The position numbers were made by a program, and so were the translations under genes. Below, in pieces: positions 47,449 through 54,815 of a stretch of 64,000 nucleotides of DNA (within the stretch, counting starts at the first letter, position 1; each line of letters begins with the position of its first letter). The notes under the pieces are model-generated. The model was given only the letters and a program-made list of their open reading frames with translations, did no database searches and was not told the DNA's origin. Source of the DNA: an uncultured Clostridium sp. GTDB taxonomy: Bacteria; Bacillota; Clostridia; Clostridiales; Clostridiaceae. The stretch spans positions 1 to 64,000 of the forward strand of contig UQFE01000011.1 of NCBI GenBank assembly GCA_900540255.1, in the 5' to 3' direction.

Positions 47449-48291
47449 ATGAAAAATATCACTTTAAAGGTAATTAGTTTTATTTCATTATTTTTATTGT
47501 TTACTTCATTAATTTCTTCAAAACCTTTATGTTTTACATCAAATAAAAATGAATCAATAATTACCATAGATTCAACTTCTAGTGTTGGTCTTCCTATGAG
47601 ATTAAGAGATATTCCTACATTAAATATATCTGGAAGCGCTCAATTTACTAAAGACCAATTATTAAATTTAAAAAATTCTATTAATAAGGATAATATTTGT
47701 ATAGTTGATTTAAGACAAGAATCTCATGGAATGATAAATGACTTAGCAATAAGTTTTTTAAATCCATATAAGGATTTAAATAATGGATTTACTACAGAAC
47801 AAACTATTAAGGCTGAAAATTCATTATTAAATAAAATTAAAATTGGAAATACTATTCAACTTTATAAACACACTGGAATATTTATCAAAGATATTACTGT
47901 TGATTTTATATCTAATGAATCTCAATTAGTAACTGAGGCTGATATGCAATATAAACGATTTGCAGTAAAAGATAATAGTGCACCAACTCCTGATATTGTT
48001 GATGAATTTGTAGAATTTATAAAAAATAAACCTGATGATATTCATCTTCACTTTCATTGTGCTGCTGGTAAAGGAAGAACTACTTCATTTATGGTTATGT
48101 ACCAAGCTATGAAAAATAATAGTAACTTAACATTAGAGCAATTATTATCTTACCAATATAATATTGGAGGAGTAAATCTTCATGATAATAATATTCAATA
48201 TAATTTTCTTGAAGATTTTTGTAATTATGTTCAAAAAAATAAAGATTCTAATTATTCTATTTCCTACTCTCAATGGATTAAAGAATCTTAA
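47449..48291 (+). CDS. Secreted PTP-like phytase (myo-inositol phosphatase)
   Basis: 280 aa with a signal peptide (about residues 1-24). The cysteine phosphatase P-loop HCAAGKGRT places the nucleophile at C204 and Arg at 210; the upstream DLRQESHG (residues 87-94) is the general-acid/phytate-binding signature of PTP-like phytases such as that of Selenomonas. It probably removes phosphate from inositol phosphates outside the cell. GGAGG precedes the ATG. Divergent from the nuclease gene; ended by a bidirectional terminator. A protein-phosphatase role is possible. Confidence 0.88.
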   Translation: MKNITLKVISFISLFLLFTSLISSKPLCFTSNKNESIITIDSTSSVGLPMRLRDIPTLNISGSAQFTKDQLLNLKNSINKDNICIVDLRQESHGMINDLAISFLNPYKDLNNGFTTEQTIKAENSLLNKIKIGNTIQLYKHTGIFIKDITVDFISNESQLVTEADMQYKRFAVKDNSAPTPDIVDEFVEFIKNKPDDIHLHFHCAAGKGRTTSFMVMYQAMKNNSNLTLEQLLSYQYNIGGVNLHDNNIQYNFLEDFCNYVQKNKDSNYSISYSQWIKES

Positions 48292-48340
48292 AAAATAAAG
48301 AATTGTGAACTTAATAGTTAGTTCATAATTCTTTATTTTT
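48291..48340. terminator. Bidirectional terminator between phytase and licT
   Basis: AAAAATAAAGAATTGTGAACT / AGTTCATAATTCTTTATTTTT, a long stem (one mismatch) between convergent genes; it overlaps both stop codons. Confidence 0.85.
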
Positions 48341-49190
48341 ACTTATCCTTTTCACGAGCTACATTAATAACTCTTTGAATATGCATTGTTAAATAAACTT
48401 TTTCATCATCATTTACGTAGTAATTATTATTTTTTAATATATAATCTCCTATTTTAACAGCACATTCATATGATTCTTGATATGTTTTTGCTATCATTTT
48501 TGCAAAATTGGAATCGGTACTATTATTTTGATTATTATTTACAATACGCTTTGCAAAATACTTTAAATGCGTTAGTAGCCTATCATAATTTAAATCATTT
48601 TCATCTAAATCCAAAGAAAAATGACACTTAATTATATTTAATACATCTTTAATAATTTTAGTTGATGTTATTGATTTAGTTGTTGTTTCCTTATACCCTG
48701 CGTTTACAAAATGCAATGCAATAAATCCAGCTTCATCTTCTGGAAGTTCTATATTAACCTTTTTATTTATATAATCAACAGCCCATAGCGAAACATTATA
48801 TTCCGCTTTATGAATTCTTCTTATTTCACTTAACAATTCATTTTTTATAATAATTCCATTTTTATATCTTTTTATAGCAAAAGCGATATGATCAGCTAAT
48901 GAAATATAAATTTGTTTATCTAATTCAACATTTAATTCCACTATTGCATAAGTTATAATTTCATCAGTTATTTCAAATATACCTTCTGGAATTTGATTAA
49001 TTAATTTTTTTATCTTGTTTCCTAAATTTTCGTCATCTACTATAAATGTTTTTTCTATTTTTTTATCATCAATTAATTGACCTGGCTTTTTATTAAAAGC
49101 TATTCCGCTTCCCATTAGAATTACTTCTTTCCTAGTATTAGGATCTATTGAAACAACTACATTATTATTTAAAACTTTTTCAACTATCAT
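48339..49190 (-). CDS. licT: BglG/LicT-family transcriptional antiterminator
   Basis: 283 aa. An N-terminal CAT RNA-binding domain (about 1-55, KVLNNNVVVSIDPNTRKEVILMG) is followed by two PTS regulation domains. Likely phospho-histidines are present in LADHIAF and RRIHKAEY (PRD1) and in LLTHLKY and LTMHIQR (PRD2). It should prevent termination in the leader of a beta-glucoside PTS operon. No PTS or glycosidase gene is adjacent and no RAT sequence is visible next to it, so its target is elsewhere. Confidence 0.93.
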   Translation of the reverse strand: MIVEKVLNNNVVVSIDPNTRKEVILMGSGIAFNKKPGQLIDDKKIEKTFIVDDENLGNKIKKLINQIPEGIFEITDEIITYAIVELNVELDKQIYISLADHIAFAIKRYKNGIIIKNELLSEIRRIHKAEYNVSLWAVDYINKKVNIELPEDEAGFIALHFVNAGYKETTTKSITSTKIIKDVLNIIKCHFSLDLDENDLNYDRLLTHLKYFAKRIVNNNQNNSTDSNFAKMIAKTYQESYECAVKIGDYILKNNNYYVNDDEKVYLTMHIQRVINVAREKDK

Positions 49191-49215
49191 CTGCTTTCTC
49201 CCACCTTATACTACC

Positions 49216-49292
49216 AAAAAGAATGCCTAAATTTAGATTAATCTTAATTTAGGCTCTCATAAATTTTAACATTATAGATATTTAATTGTCAA
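49216..49292 (-). promoter_or_regulatory. licT promoter and 5' hairpin
   Basis: TTGACA (49287-49292), 18 bp, TAAAAT (49263-49268). The predicted transcript begins within a few bases of a strong hairpin (GCCTAAATT at 49246-49254, complement at 49225-49233, loop AAGATTAATCTA) followed by TTCTTTTT. This looks like an attenuator in the leader. The spacer 49293-49360 holds nothing else. Confidence 0.55.
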
Positions 49293-49360
49293 TTTCAAAA
49301 TCTATTGTTATAGTTAACTTCACTAAATTCAAAGCTCTATGATTTCTTTATTATACATAA

Positions 49361-49390
49361 AAAAAGACTTAACAAAACTGCTAAGTCTTT
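49361..49390 (-). terminator. Terminator of the first tRNA-Trp gene
   Basis: AAAGACTTA / TAAGTCTTT arms directly after the CCA end, followed by TTTTTTT on the minus strand. Confidence 0.85.
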
Positions 49391-49463
49391 GGCAGGGGTA
49401 CTAGGAATCGAACCTAGCCTAATAGTTTTGGAGACTACTGTACTACCGATATACGATACCCCT
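49390..49463 (-). tRNA. tRNA-Trp (anticodon CCA), copy 1
   Basis: 74 nt including encoded CCA. Acceptor AGGGGTA/TACCCCT, D stem GTAT/GTAC with GG in the loop, anticodon loop CTCCAAA (CCA at positions 34-36) on stem GTAGT/ACTAT, T stem CTAGG/CCTAG with loop TTCGATT. Identical to the copy at 51837. Lies just 3' of recQ. Confidence 0.97.
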
Positions 49464-49513
49464 CTAACAATGGCTATTCTACCATGTTAACATAATAATT
49501 GTCAAGTGTTTTT

Positions 49514-51706
49514 TTAATTATAACTAATAATCTTTTTTAATACTACTGCTCTTATTGCATCATATGTTATTTCTTCTGGAACTACTTCCTTTATATCTTT
49601 TAACTTATTATATCCAACTTTGTCTATAGCATTTAAAACTATTTTTTCTTCATCATTATTAAAAAACTCCTCTAAATGTATTTCAAAATCTATTTTATTT
49701 CCTTCAGCAATATATTGTTGAATATGACTCATTACAGTAACTAAAGTTAATTTTCTTTCTTTAGCAACTTCTTTTATTGAACTACCTGATTTAATAAAAT
49801 CTATAGTTATTTCATATGATTTCTTCTTTTCTTCATTATTATTTTTTTCTTTTTTCTTCTTTTCATTTTCCTTATTTAAAACTTCATCAAATGATATATT
49901 ACTATTTTTCTTACTAATAAAACTCCATGTTACTTCAATATTATTTTCATTAATATATGATTTAATTTTTTCCATAAATTTTTCACCATATTTATTAAGT
50001 TTAGAATTACCAACACCACTTATATCTAAAAATTGTTCATTTGTTATTGGCATTCTATTACTAAGTTCTTTTAATGTAGAATCACCAAATACCATATATG
50101 GAGGTATTTTTTCTTCCCTAGAAATATTCATTCTTAATTCCTTTAATATAGTAAATAATTCATTTTCTTCTATTTTAATTTTCTTAACTACTTGCTCTTT
50201 AACAAATACTTTTCTTTCTCCTCTTACAATCTCCATAGATTGTTTATTTAATGTTAAAACTGGATATTCTCCTTTATAGTTTAAATCTCCATGTGAAATT
50301 AGCATATTAATAAATTCGGTTAATTTATCTTTAGTATAATTTTTTACTATTCCATAAGTTGATAATTCATCAAATCCTAATTCATATACCTTTTTATTAT
50401 TAGATCCCCTAAGTACATCTACTACCATTCCAATTCCAAATCTTTGATTCATTCTATAGACACATGAAATAACCTTTTGAGCATCAATAGTTTTATCTAC
50501 TACTTCCCCTAGAGCCTCACAGTTACTACACTTATTACATTTATCATCATATTGCTCACCAAAGTAATTTAATATATATTTTCTATAACACTCCTGCGTA
50601 TAAACTAAATTTATCATTGTTTGAAGCTTTTCAAGTTCATTTTCTTTTCTAATTTCACTTTCAGTTGCTGTTTCAATAATATATTTTTGAGTTTGAACAT
50701 CACCTGGTGAAAAAAGCATTATACATTCACTTTCTTCACCATCTCTTCCTGCTCTTCCTATTTCCTGATAATATCCTTCTATATTTTTAGGCATATTATA
50801 ATGTATTACATATCTTACATTTGGTTTATCTATTCCCATGCCAAAAGCATTAGTAGCAATTATTATATTACACTTATCATATATAAAATTTTCTTGAGCT
50901 GTTTTTCTATAATCATCACTAAGTCCTGCATGATATTTTTCAACTTGCAATCCCTTTGAATTTAACAACTCATATAAATTATCTACTTCTTTTCTTGTTG
51001 AAGCATATATTATTCCTGATTCATTTCTATTATTATTTATATAATTTAAAATATAATTTTTCTTATTTACTCCTTTTTCTATTATTATCTTAAGATTTTT
51101 TCTATCAAATCCAGATATAAACACTTTAGGATTATTCAATTTAAGTAAATTTACTATGTCCTTTCTAACTCCATCTGTAGCTGTTGCTGTAAATGCTGTA
51201 ACTATTGGTCTATTTCTTAATAATGAAATTACCCTACTAATTCTTCTATAACTACTTCTAAAATCATGTCCCCATTGCGACACACAATGTGCCTCATCTA
51301 TAGCAATCATTGAAACATTGATGCTTGCTATCAGTTCTATAAATGCTTGTGATTCTAATCTTTCTGGAGCAACATATAATATTTTTATTTCATTTTTTGC
51401 GGCTTCATCTAAAATATTATTTATTTCTATATTACTCAATGATGAATTAATATAAGCAGACTTAATTCCTAGATTATTTATATTATCTACTTGATCTTTC
51501 ATAAGAGATATTAATGGTGATATAACTATTGTTATACCATCTAATAATATTGCAGGTACTTGATAACAAATCGATTTACCTCCACCTGTAGGCATAATAG
51601 TTAAAACATCATTTCCATTTAGTATTTCTCTTATTATTTCCTCTTGCCCTTCTCTAAATGAGCTATATCCATAATATTGTTTTAAAATCTCTAAGGCCTT
51701 ATCCAT
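49514..51706 (-). CDS. recQ: RecQ-family ATP-dependent DNA helicase
   Basis: 730 aa. Superfamily 2 helicase core with TIMPTGGGKSICYQVPA (motif I), IDEAHCVSQWGHDFR (motif II and aromatic loop), and YYQEIGRAGRDG (motif VI). The zinc-binding cysteines of the RQC region are in CYRKY and CNKCSNCEALG, followed by a winged helix, an HRDC domain (about 510-590) and an extra C-terminal helix-turn-helix-like region with SIKEVAKERKLTLVTVMSHI. 3'-5' unwinding in recombinational repair. It is flanked on both sides by identical tRNA-Trp genes. Confidence 0.95.
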   Translation of the reverse strand: MDKALEILKQYYGYSSFREGQEEIIREILNGNDVLTIMPTGGGKSICYQVPAILLDGITIVISPLISLMKDQVDNINNLGIKSAYINSSLSNIEINNILDEAAKNEIKILYVAPERLESQAFIELIASINVSMIAIDEAHCVSQWGHDFRSSYRRISRVISLLRNRPIVTAFTATATDGVRKDIVNLLKLNNPKVFISGFDRKNLKIIIEKGVNKKNYILNYINNNRNESGIIYASTRKEVDNLYELLNSKGLQVEKYHAGLSDDYRKTAQENFIYDKCNIIIATNAFGMGIDKPNVRYVIHYNMPKNIEGYYQEIGRAGRDGEESECIMLFSPGDVQTQKYIIETATESEIRKENELEKLQTMINLVYTQECYRKYILNYFGEQYDDKCNKCSNCEALGEVVDKTIDAQKVISCVYRMNQRFGIGMVVDVLRGSNNKKVYELGFDELSTYGIVKNYTKDKLTEFINMLISHGDLNYKGEYPVLTLNKQSMEIVRGERKVFVKEQVVKKIKIEENELFTILKELRMNISREEKIPPYMVFGDSTLKELSNRMPITNEQFLDISGVGNSKLNKYGEKFMEKIKSYINENNIEVTWSFISKKNSNISFDEVLNKENEKKKKEKNNNEEKKKSYEITIDFIKSGSSIKEVAKERKLTLVTVMSHIQQYIAEGNKIDFEIHLEEFFNNDEEKIVLNAIDKVGYNKLKDIKEVVPEEITYDAIRAVVLKKIISYN

Positions 51707-51806
51707 AAACTCTCCTTACTGCTACAATCCATTTTCTTTTTAATTATTAACTTCATCATTTAATTTATTCAAACATTCGTTCTTATTTTTAAAAAAATTA
51801 TAAAAA

Positions 51807-51833
51807 AAGCTAGTAAGAAATTCTTACTAGCTT
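51807..51833 (-). terminator. Terminator of the second tRNA-Trp gene
   Basis: AAGCTAGTAAGAA / TTCTTACTAGCTT, a 13-bp perfect stem, then TTTTTTT on the minus strand. Confidence 0.92.
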
Positions 51834-51836
51834 CCT

Positions 51837-51910
51837 TGGCAGGGGTACTAGGAATCGAACCTAGCCTAATAGTTTTGGAGACTACTGTACTACCGATATA
51901 CGATACCCCT
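51837..51910 (-). tRNA. tRNA-Trp (anticodon CCA), copy 2
   Basis: Same 74-nt sequence as the copy at 49390-49463, including CCA, with a different terminator. Its promoter is immediately upstream. Confidence 0.97.
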
Positions 51911-51923
51911 AAGTACAAAATAT

Positions 51924-51952
51924 ATTATATATTATGTTATACATAAAATCAA
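51924..51952 (-). promoter_or_regulatory. Promoter of the second tRNA-Trp gene
   Basis: TTGATT (51947-51952), 17 bp, TATAAT (51924-51929) on the minus strand, 14 bases before the mature 5' end. Confidence 0.75.
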
Positions 51953-52029
51953 TATTTTTTCTACTATTTTTCTATTATTCTTTTCTTTTTCGTACTTTTT
52001 GGATAAAATATAAAATAACAAATGTTTTT

Positions 52030-52159
52030 AGTTTGTAGTTATCAAGTGGCAAGTTTCTGATGAAATTACTTAAGGAATTTCTAAAAATATATTTTTCAAA
52101 ATTCAGCCCAAGCTGAATTTTTTCCTTAACTACTAACTACTAACTTCTAACTACAAACT
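52030..52159. repeat. Palindromic intergenic repeat, copy B (inverted relative to A)
   Basis: 130 bp bounded by an exact 11-bp inverted repeat AGTTTGTAGTT/AACTACAAACT. The interior matches the reverse complement of copy A: GAAATT.CTTAAGGAATTTC, CTAAAAATATATTTTT, AAATTCAG..CTGAATTT and AACTACTAACTACT. AAGTGGCAAG lies just inside the left end. It ends 30 bases before tsaE. Confidence 0.75.
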
Positions 52160-52189
52160 ACTAATTAACCGAAAGGGGATGATTTTAAC

Positions 52190-52651
52190 ATGATTATTTC
52201 TGTTAATAGTGTTGAGCAAACTACAAACCTTGGTATGGAACTTGGCAAGATTTTAAATGCTGGTGACATAATTTGCTTAACAGGGGATTTAGGTACTGGT
52301 AAAACACATATAACTAAGGGAATTGCTAAAGGTTTAGGCATAACTGATTACATAACAAGCCCAACTTTTACAATTGTGAATGAATATGATTCTGGTCGTT
52401 TAAAATTGAATCATTTTGATGTTTATAGAGTTTCAGATCCTGATGAAATATATGCAATAGGATTCGATGATTATATTTTCTCTGATGCAGTTTCAATAAT
52501 TGAATGGGCTAATTATATTGAAGAAATATTACCAAAGGATTTTTTACATATTTATATAGAAAAAGACCTAGAAAAAGGCGAAGACTATAGAAAAATCACT
52601 ATAACTCCATATGGAGAAAGATATGATTATATAAAGGAGTTAAAAATATGA
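52190..52651 (+). CDS. tsaE: TsaE, ATPase of tRNA t6A synthesis
   Basis: 153-aa P-loop ATPase (GDLGTGKTHITKGIA) that drives the TsaB-TsaD complex in adding threonylcarbamoyl to A37 of ANN-decoding tRNAs. SPTFTIVNEY and the DVYR and WANYI motifs are family hallmarks. AAAGGGGA precedes the ATG. Overlaps tsaB by four bases (ATGA). Confidence 0.96.
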   Translation: MIISVNSVEQTTNLGMELGKILNAGDIICLTGDLGTGKTHITKGIAKGLGITDYITSPTFTIVNEYDSGRLKLNHFDVYRVSDPDEIYAIGFDDYIFSDAVSIIEWANYIEEILPKDFLHIYIEKDLEKGEDYRKITITPYGERYDYIKELKI

Positions 52652-53364
52652 TAGTTTTAAGCGTTGATTCTTCATCTTTAGTAACTACAGTTGCTTTACT
52701 TAAAGATGAATTTGTACTTGGTGAATATACTTTAAACTTTAAAAGAGAACATTCTGTTATCTTAATGGAAAAAATAGAAATGCTATTAAACGACTGCCAA
52801 ATTGATATAAGTGAAGTTGATGGTTTTGTAGTTTCTAAGGGACCCGGCTCATTTACTGGACTTAGAATTGGAATGGCAACTATTAAAGGATTAAGTATGG
52901 GAGCAAATAAGCCTTATGTTTCAATTTCAAGTTTAGATGCATTAGCAAACTCTTTAATTACATTTGATGGTATAATATGTCCAATTATGGATGCATTAAG
53001 AGATAATGTTTATACTGGTCTTTATAAAAATATTGATAGTAAACTAGTAAAATTACTTGATTGCACATCTTTAGATTTAAGTGAACTTGCTGAAATATTA
53101 AATGAAAAAGGTGAAAAAGTTATTTTCACTGGTGATGGTATGTTTAAACACAAAGAATTCTTGTCTAAAAATATAAATAATTGTGAATTTGCTCCAAACC
53201 ATTTAAGTATCATTAGGGCCTCTTCTTTAGGAGAGCTTGGTATGGAAAAACTTAAATCTGGAGAAGTTGATGATATGAATTCTGCTCCACTTTATATTAA
53301 AAAACCGCAAGCACAAAGGGAGCTTGAACAAAGGCTGGCTATGAAAAATGAAAATAAATTATAG
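52648..53364 (+). CDS. tsaB: TsaB, tRNA t6A complex subunit
   Basis: 238 aa of the ASKHA fold without a full catalytic site; scaffold partner of TsaD. VLSVDSSSLVTTVAL, EHSVILMEKIEMLL and KGPGSFTGLRIGM are characteristic. Coupled to tsaE and overlapping rimI by 17 bases. tsaD is not in the window. Confidence 0.96.
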   Translation: MIVLSVDSSSLVTTVALLKDEFVLGEYTLNFKREHSVILMEKIEMLLNDCQIDISEVDGFVVSKGPGSFTGLRIGMATIKGLSMGANKPYVSISSLDALANSLITFDGIICPIMDALRDNVYTGLYKNIDSKLVKLLDCTSLDLSELAEILNEKGEKVIFTGDGMFKHKEFLSKNINNCEFAPNHLSIIRASSLGELGMEKLKSGEVDDMNSAPLYIKKPQAQRELEQRLAMKNENKL

Positions 53365-53806
53365 TCTTATGAATGAAACCCATGTAAATGGTATATATCA
53401 ATTAAGTAACGAATGCTTTACTATTCCTTGGAGTTTAGATTCAATTAATAATGAACTAAATAATCCATTAGCAAAGTATGTAATTGCAGAAGATTTATTA
53501 ACAAGTGAAGTTATTGGATTTGTAGGAGTATGGATAATTGCTGGAGAAGGTGATATTACAAATATTGCTGTAAGTCCAAAATATAGAAAACAAGGCATTG
53601 CATCAAATTTGTTAATAAAATTATTTGATGTGTGTAAAACTTTTAATTGTGAAGATATCACTTTAGAAGTTAGAGCTTCAAATACTCCTGCTCAAAACCT
53701 TTATAAGAAATTTAACTTTAAAGAAGAAGGTATAAGAAAAGGATATTATTCAGATAATGGTGAGGATGCCATTATAATGTGGAAAAGAGGGAATTGCACT
53801 AAATAG
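53348..53806 (+). CDS. rimI: RimI-type N-acetyltransferase
   Basis: 152-aa GNAT enzyme that acetylates the N-terminus of ribosomal protein S18 in known cases. Acetyl-CoA site ISVxPxYRxQGIAxxLL appears as IAVSPKYRKQGIASNLLI; the C-terminal RASNTPAQNLYKKFNF and EEGIRKGYY complete the fold. Last gene of tsaE-tsaB-rimI. Confidence 0.95.
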   Translation: MKINYSLMNETHVNGIYQLSNECFTIPWSLDSINNELNNPLAKYVIAEDLLTSEVIGFVGVWIIAGEGDITNIAVSPKYRKQGIASNLLIKLFDVCKTFNCEDITLEVRASNTPAQNLYKKFNFKEEGIRKGYYSDNGEDAIIMWKRGNCTK

Positions 53807-53827
53807 CTTGTGCAATTCCCTCTTTTT
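53786..53827. terminator. Terminator at the end of rimI, shared with ribU
   Basis: AGAGGGAATTGCAC / GTGCAATTCCCTCT, a 14-bp perfect stem with the rimI stop in its loop, followed by TTTTT. Convergent genes. Confidence 0.9.
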
Positions 53828-54410
53828 ATGCAATCTTTTTGTTTCTATTTTCAAATTTACTATCAACTTTAAATATTGATTTAGATACCTTTTTATATAA
53901 TAAATAAGTTAATACTGATACAATAGCTGCTTTTATTGCATTAAATGGAATTAGCCCAAAGAATATATAATTTGCTAATGCTGCACCTTTCATATCCATT
54001 CCAAACAAAGGTAATAATATATACACATTAGCTAATATACCTGCTACTTGCATTACTAATGCACCACTAATCATTCCAATAATTGCAGTCTTTTTGCTTT
54101 TATTTCTATGATATATATATGTTGCTGGCATTATTAAAGCAAGTCCAACTATAATATTAGCAATTTCTCCAACAAATGCAGTTCCAGTTCCCTTTAATAA
54201 AAATCTTAAAACTACCTTTAATATTACTATGGCTCCTCCAGTTATAGGACCATAAGCAAATCCCCCCATTAATGCTGGTACTTCACTTAAATCAATTTGT
54301 AACCATGGAAATGCCGGTATTATTGGAAAATCAAAATACATAAGTACTACCGAAATAGCCACTAATAAAGATACCTTAATCATTTTGTTTAAATTTTTTG
54401 ATGAATTCAT
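53826..54410 (-). CDS. ribU: RibU, riboflavin-specific S component of an ECF transporter
   Basis: 194 aa with about six TM helices. YFDFPIIPAFPWLQIDLSEV and MGGFAYGPITGG are the signatures of riboflavin-type S components; it works with the shared EcfA/A'/T module encoded elsewhere. The ATG at 54410 follows GGGAGGAGA by ten bases; an earlier ATG in another frame stops after three codons. An FMN riboswitch lies upstream, which supports the substrate. Confidence 0.95.
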   Translation of the reverse strand: MNSSKNLNKMIKVSLLVAISVVLMYFDFPIIPAFPWLQIDLSEVPALMGGFAYGPITGGAIVILKVVLRFLLKGTGTAFVGEIANIIVGLALIMPATYIYHRNKSKKTAIIGMISGALVMQVAGILANVYILLPLFGMDMKGAALANYIFFGLIPFNAIKAAIVSVLTYLLYKKVSKSIFKVDSKFENRNKKIA

Positions 54411-54507
54411 ATATACATTCTCCTCCCAAAAGTCATCCTCGTGGGCATTAGCTAAATTAATCAATATATTTGATAATAGTTTGTAATATTTATAATGTTT
54501 AATAGAT

Positions 54508-54541
54508 ATAAAAAGCCCTGATTTTATAAACATCAGGGCAT
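54508..54541 (-). terminator. Expression-platform terminator of the FMN riboswitch
   Basis: GCCCTGAT / ATCAGGGC stem and TTTTTA tract on the minus strand, between aptamer and ribU. Its 5' arm TGCCCTGA can instead pair with CAGGGCA at the aptamer's 5' end, giving an antiterminator. Confidence 0.85.
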
Positions 54542-54645
54542 TAAAAACAAAGCTATTAATAAATATAATTTATATATGCAATAAATTTAATTATCAATTA
54601 GATAATTAAATTATTATCAATACTATATTTATATAATTTAACTCT

Positions 54646-54752
54646 TACCTTCTTTCATCCAGACTTTACTGTCGGCTTCGGAGTTACACCGAATCTGCAA
54701 AATTGCTCGCGGGCTATACCGCCGGTAGGGACTTTCACCCTGCCCTGAAGAT
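54646..54752 (-). promoter_or_regulatory. FMN riboswitch (RFN element)
   Basis: The minus strand carries ATCTTCAGGGCAGGGTGAAA, then CCTACCGGCGGTATAGCCCGCGAGC, the GATTCGGTGTAACTCCGAAGCCGACAGT arm and GTCTGGATGAAAGAAGG. These are the RFN-box blocks in the right order, closed by ATCTTC/GAAGGT. It turns ribU off when FMN is plentiful. The 405-base gap between ribU and tex holds this aptamer, its terminator and ordinary spacer. Confidence 0.97.
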
Positions 54753-54815
54753 ATTTTTTATTTATTTATTTTTATTATATAATATAATCCCATTTTTTTC
54801 AATAACTTTTTTTCT

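Noticed and set aside
49225..49254. licT leader hairpin as a RAT site
   Set aside because: The sequence lacks the conserved asymmetric loops of RAT elements and is a simple terminator-like stem.
54411..54533. N-terminal extension of ribU back to 54533
   Set aside because: It would translate the riboswitch terminator; a GGGAGG site and ATG at 54410 explain the gene.
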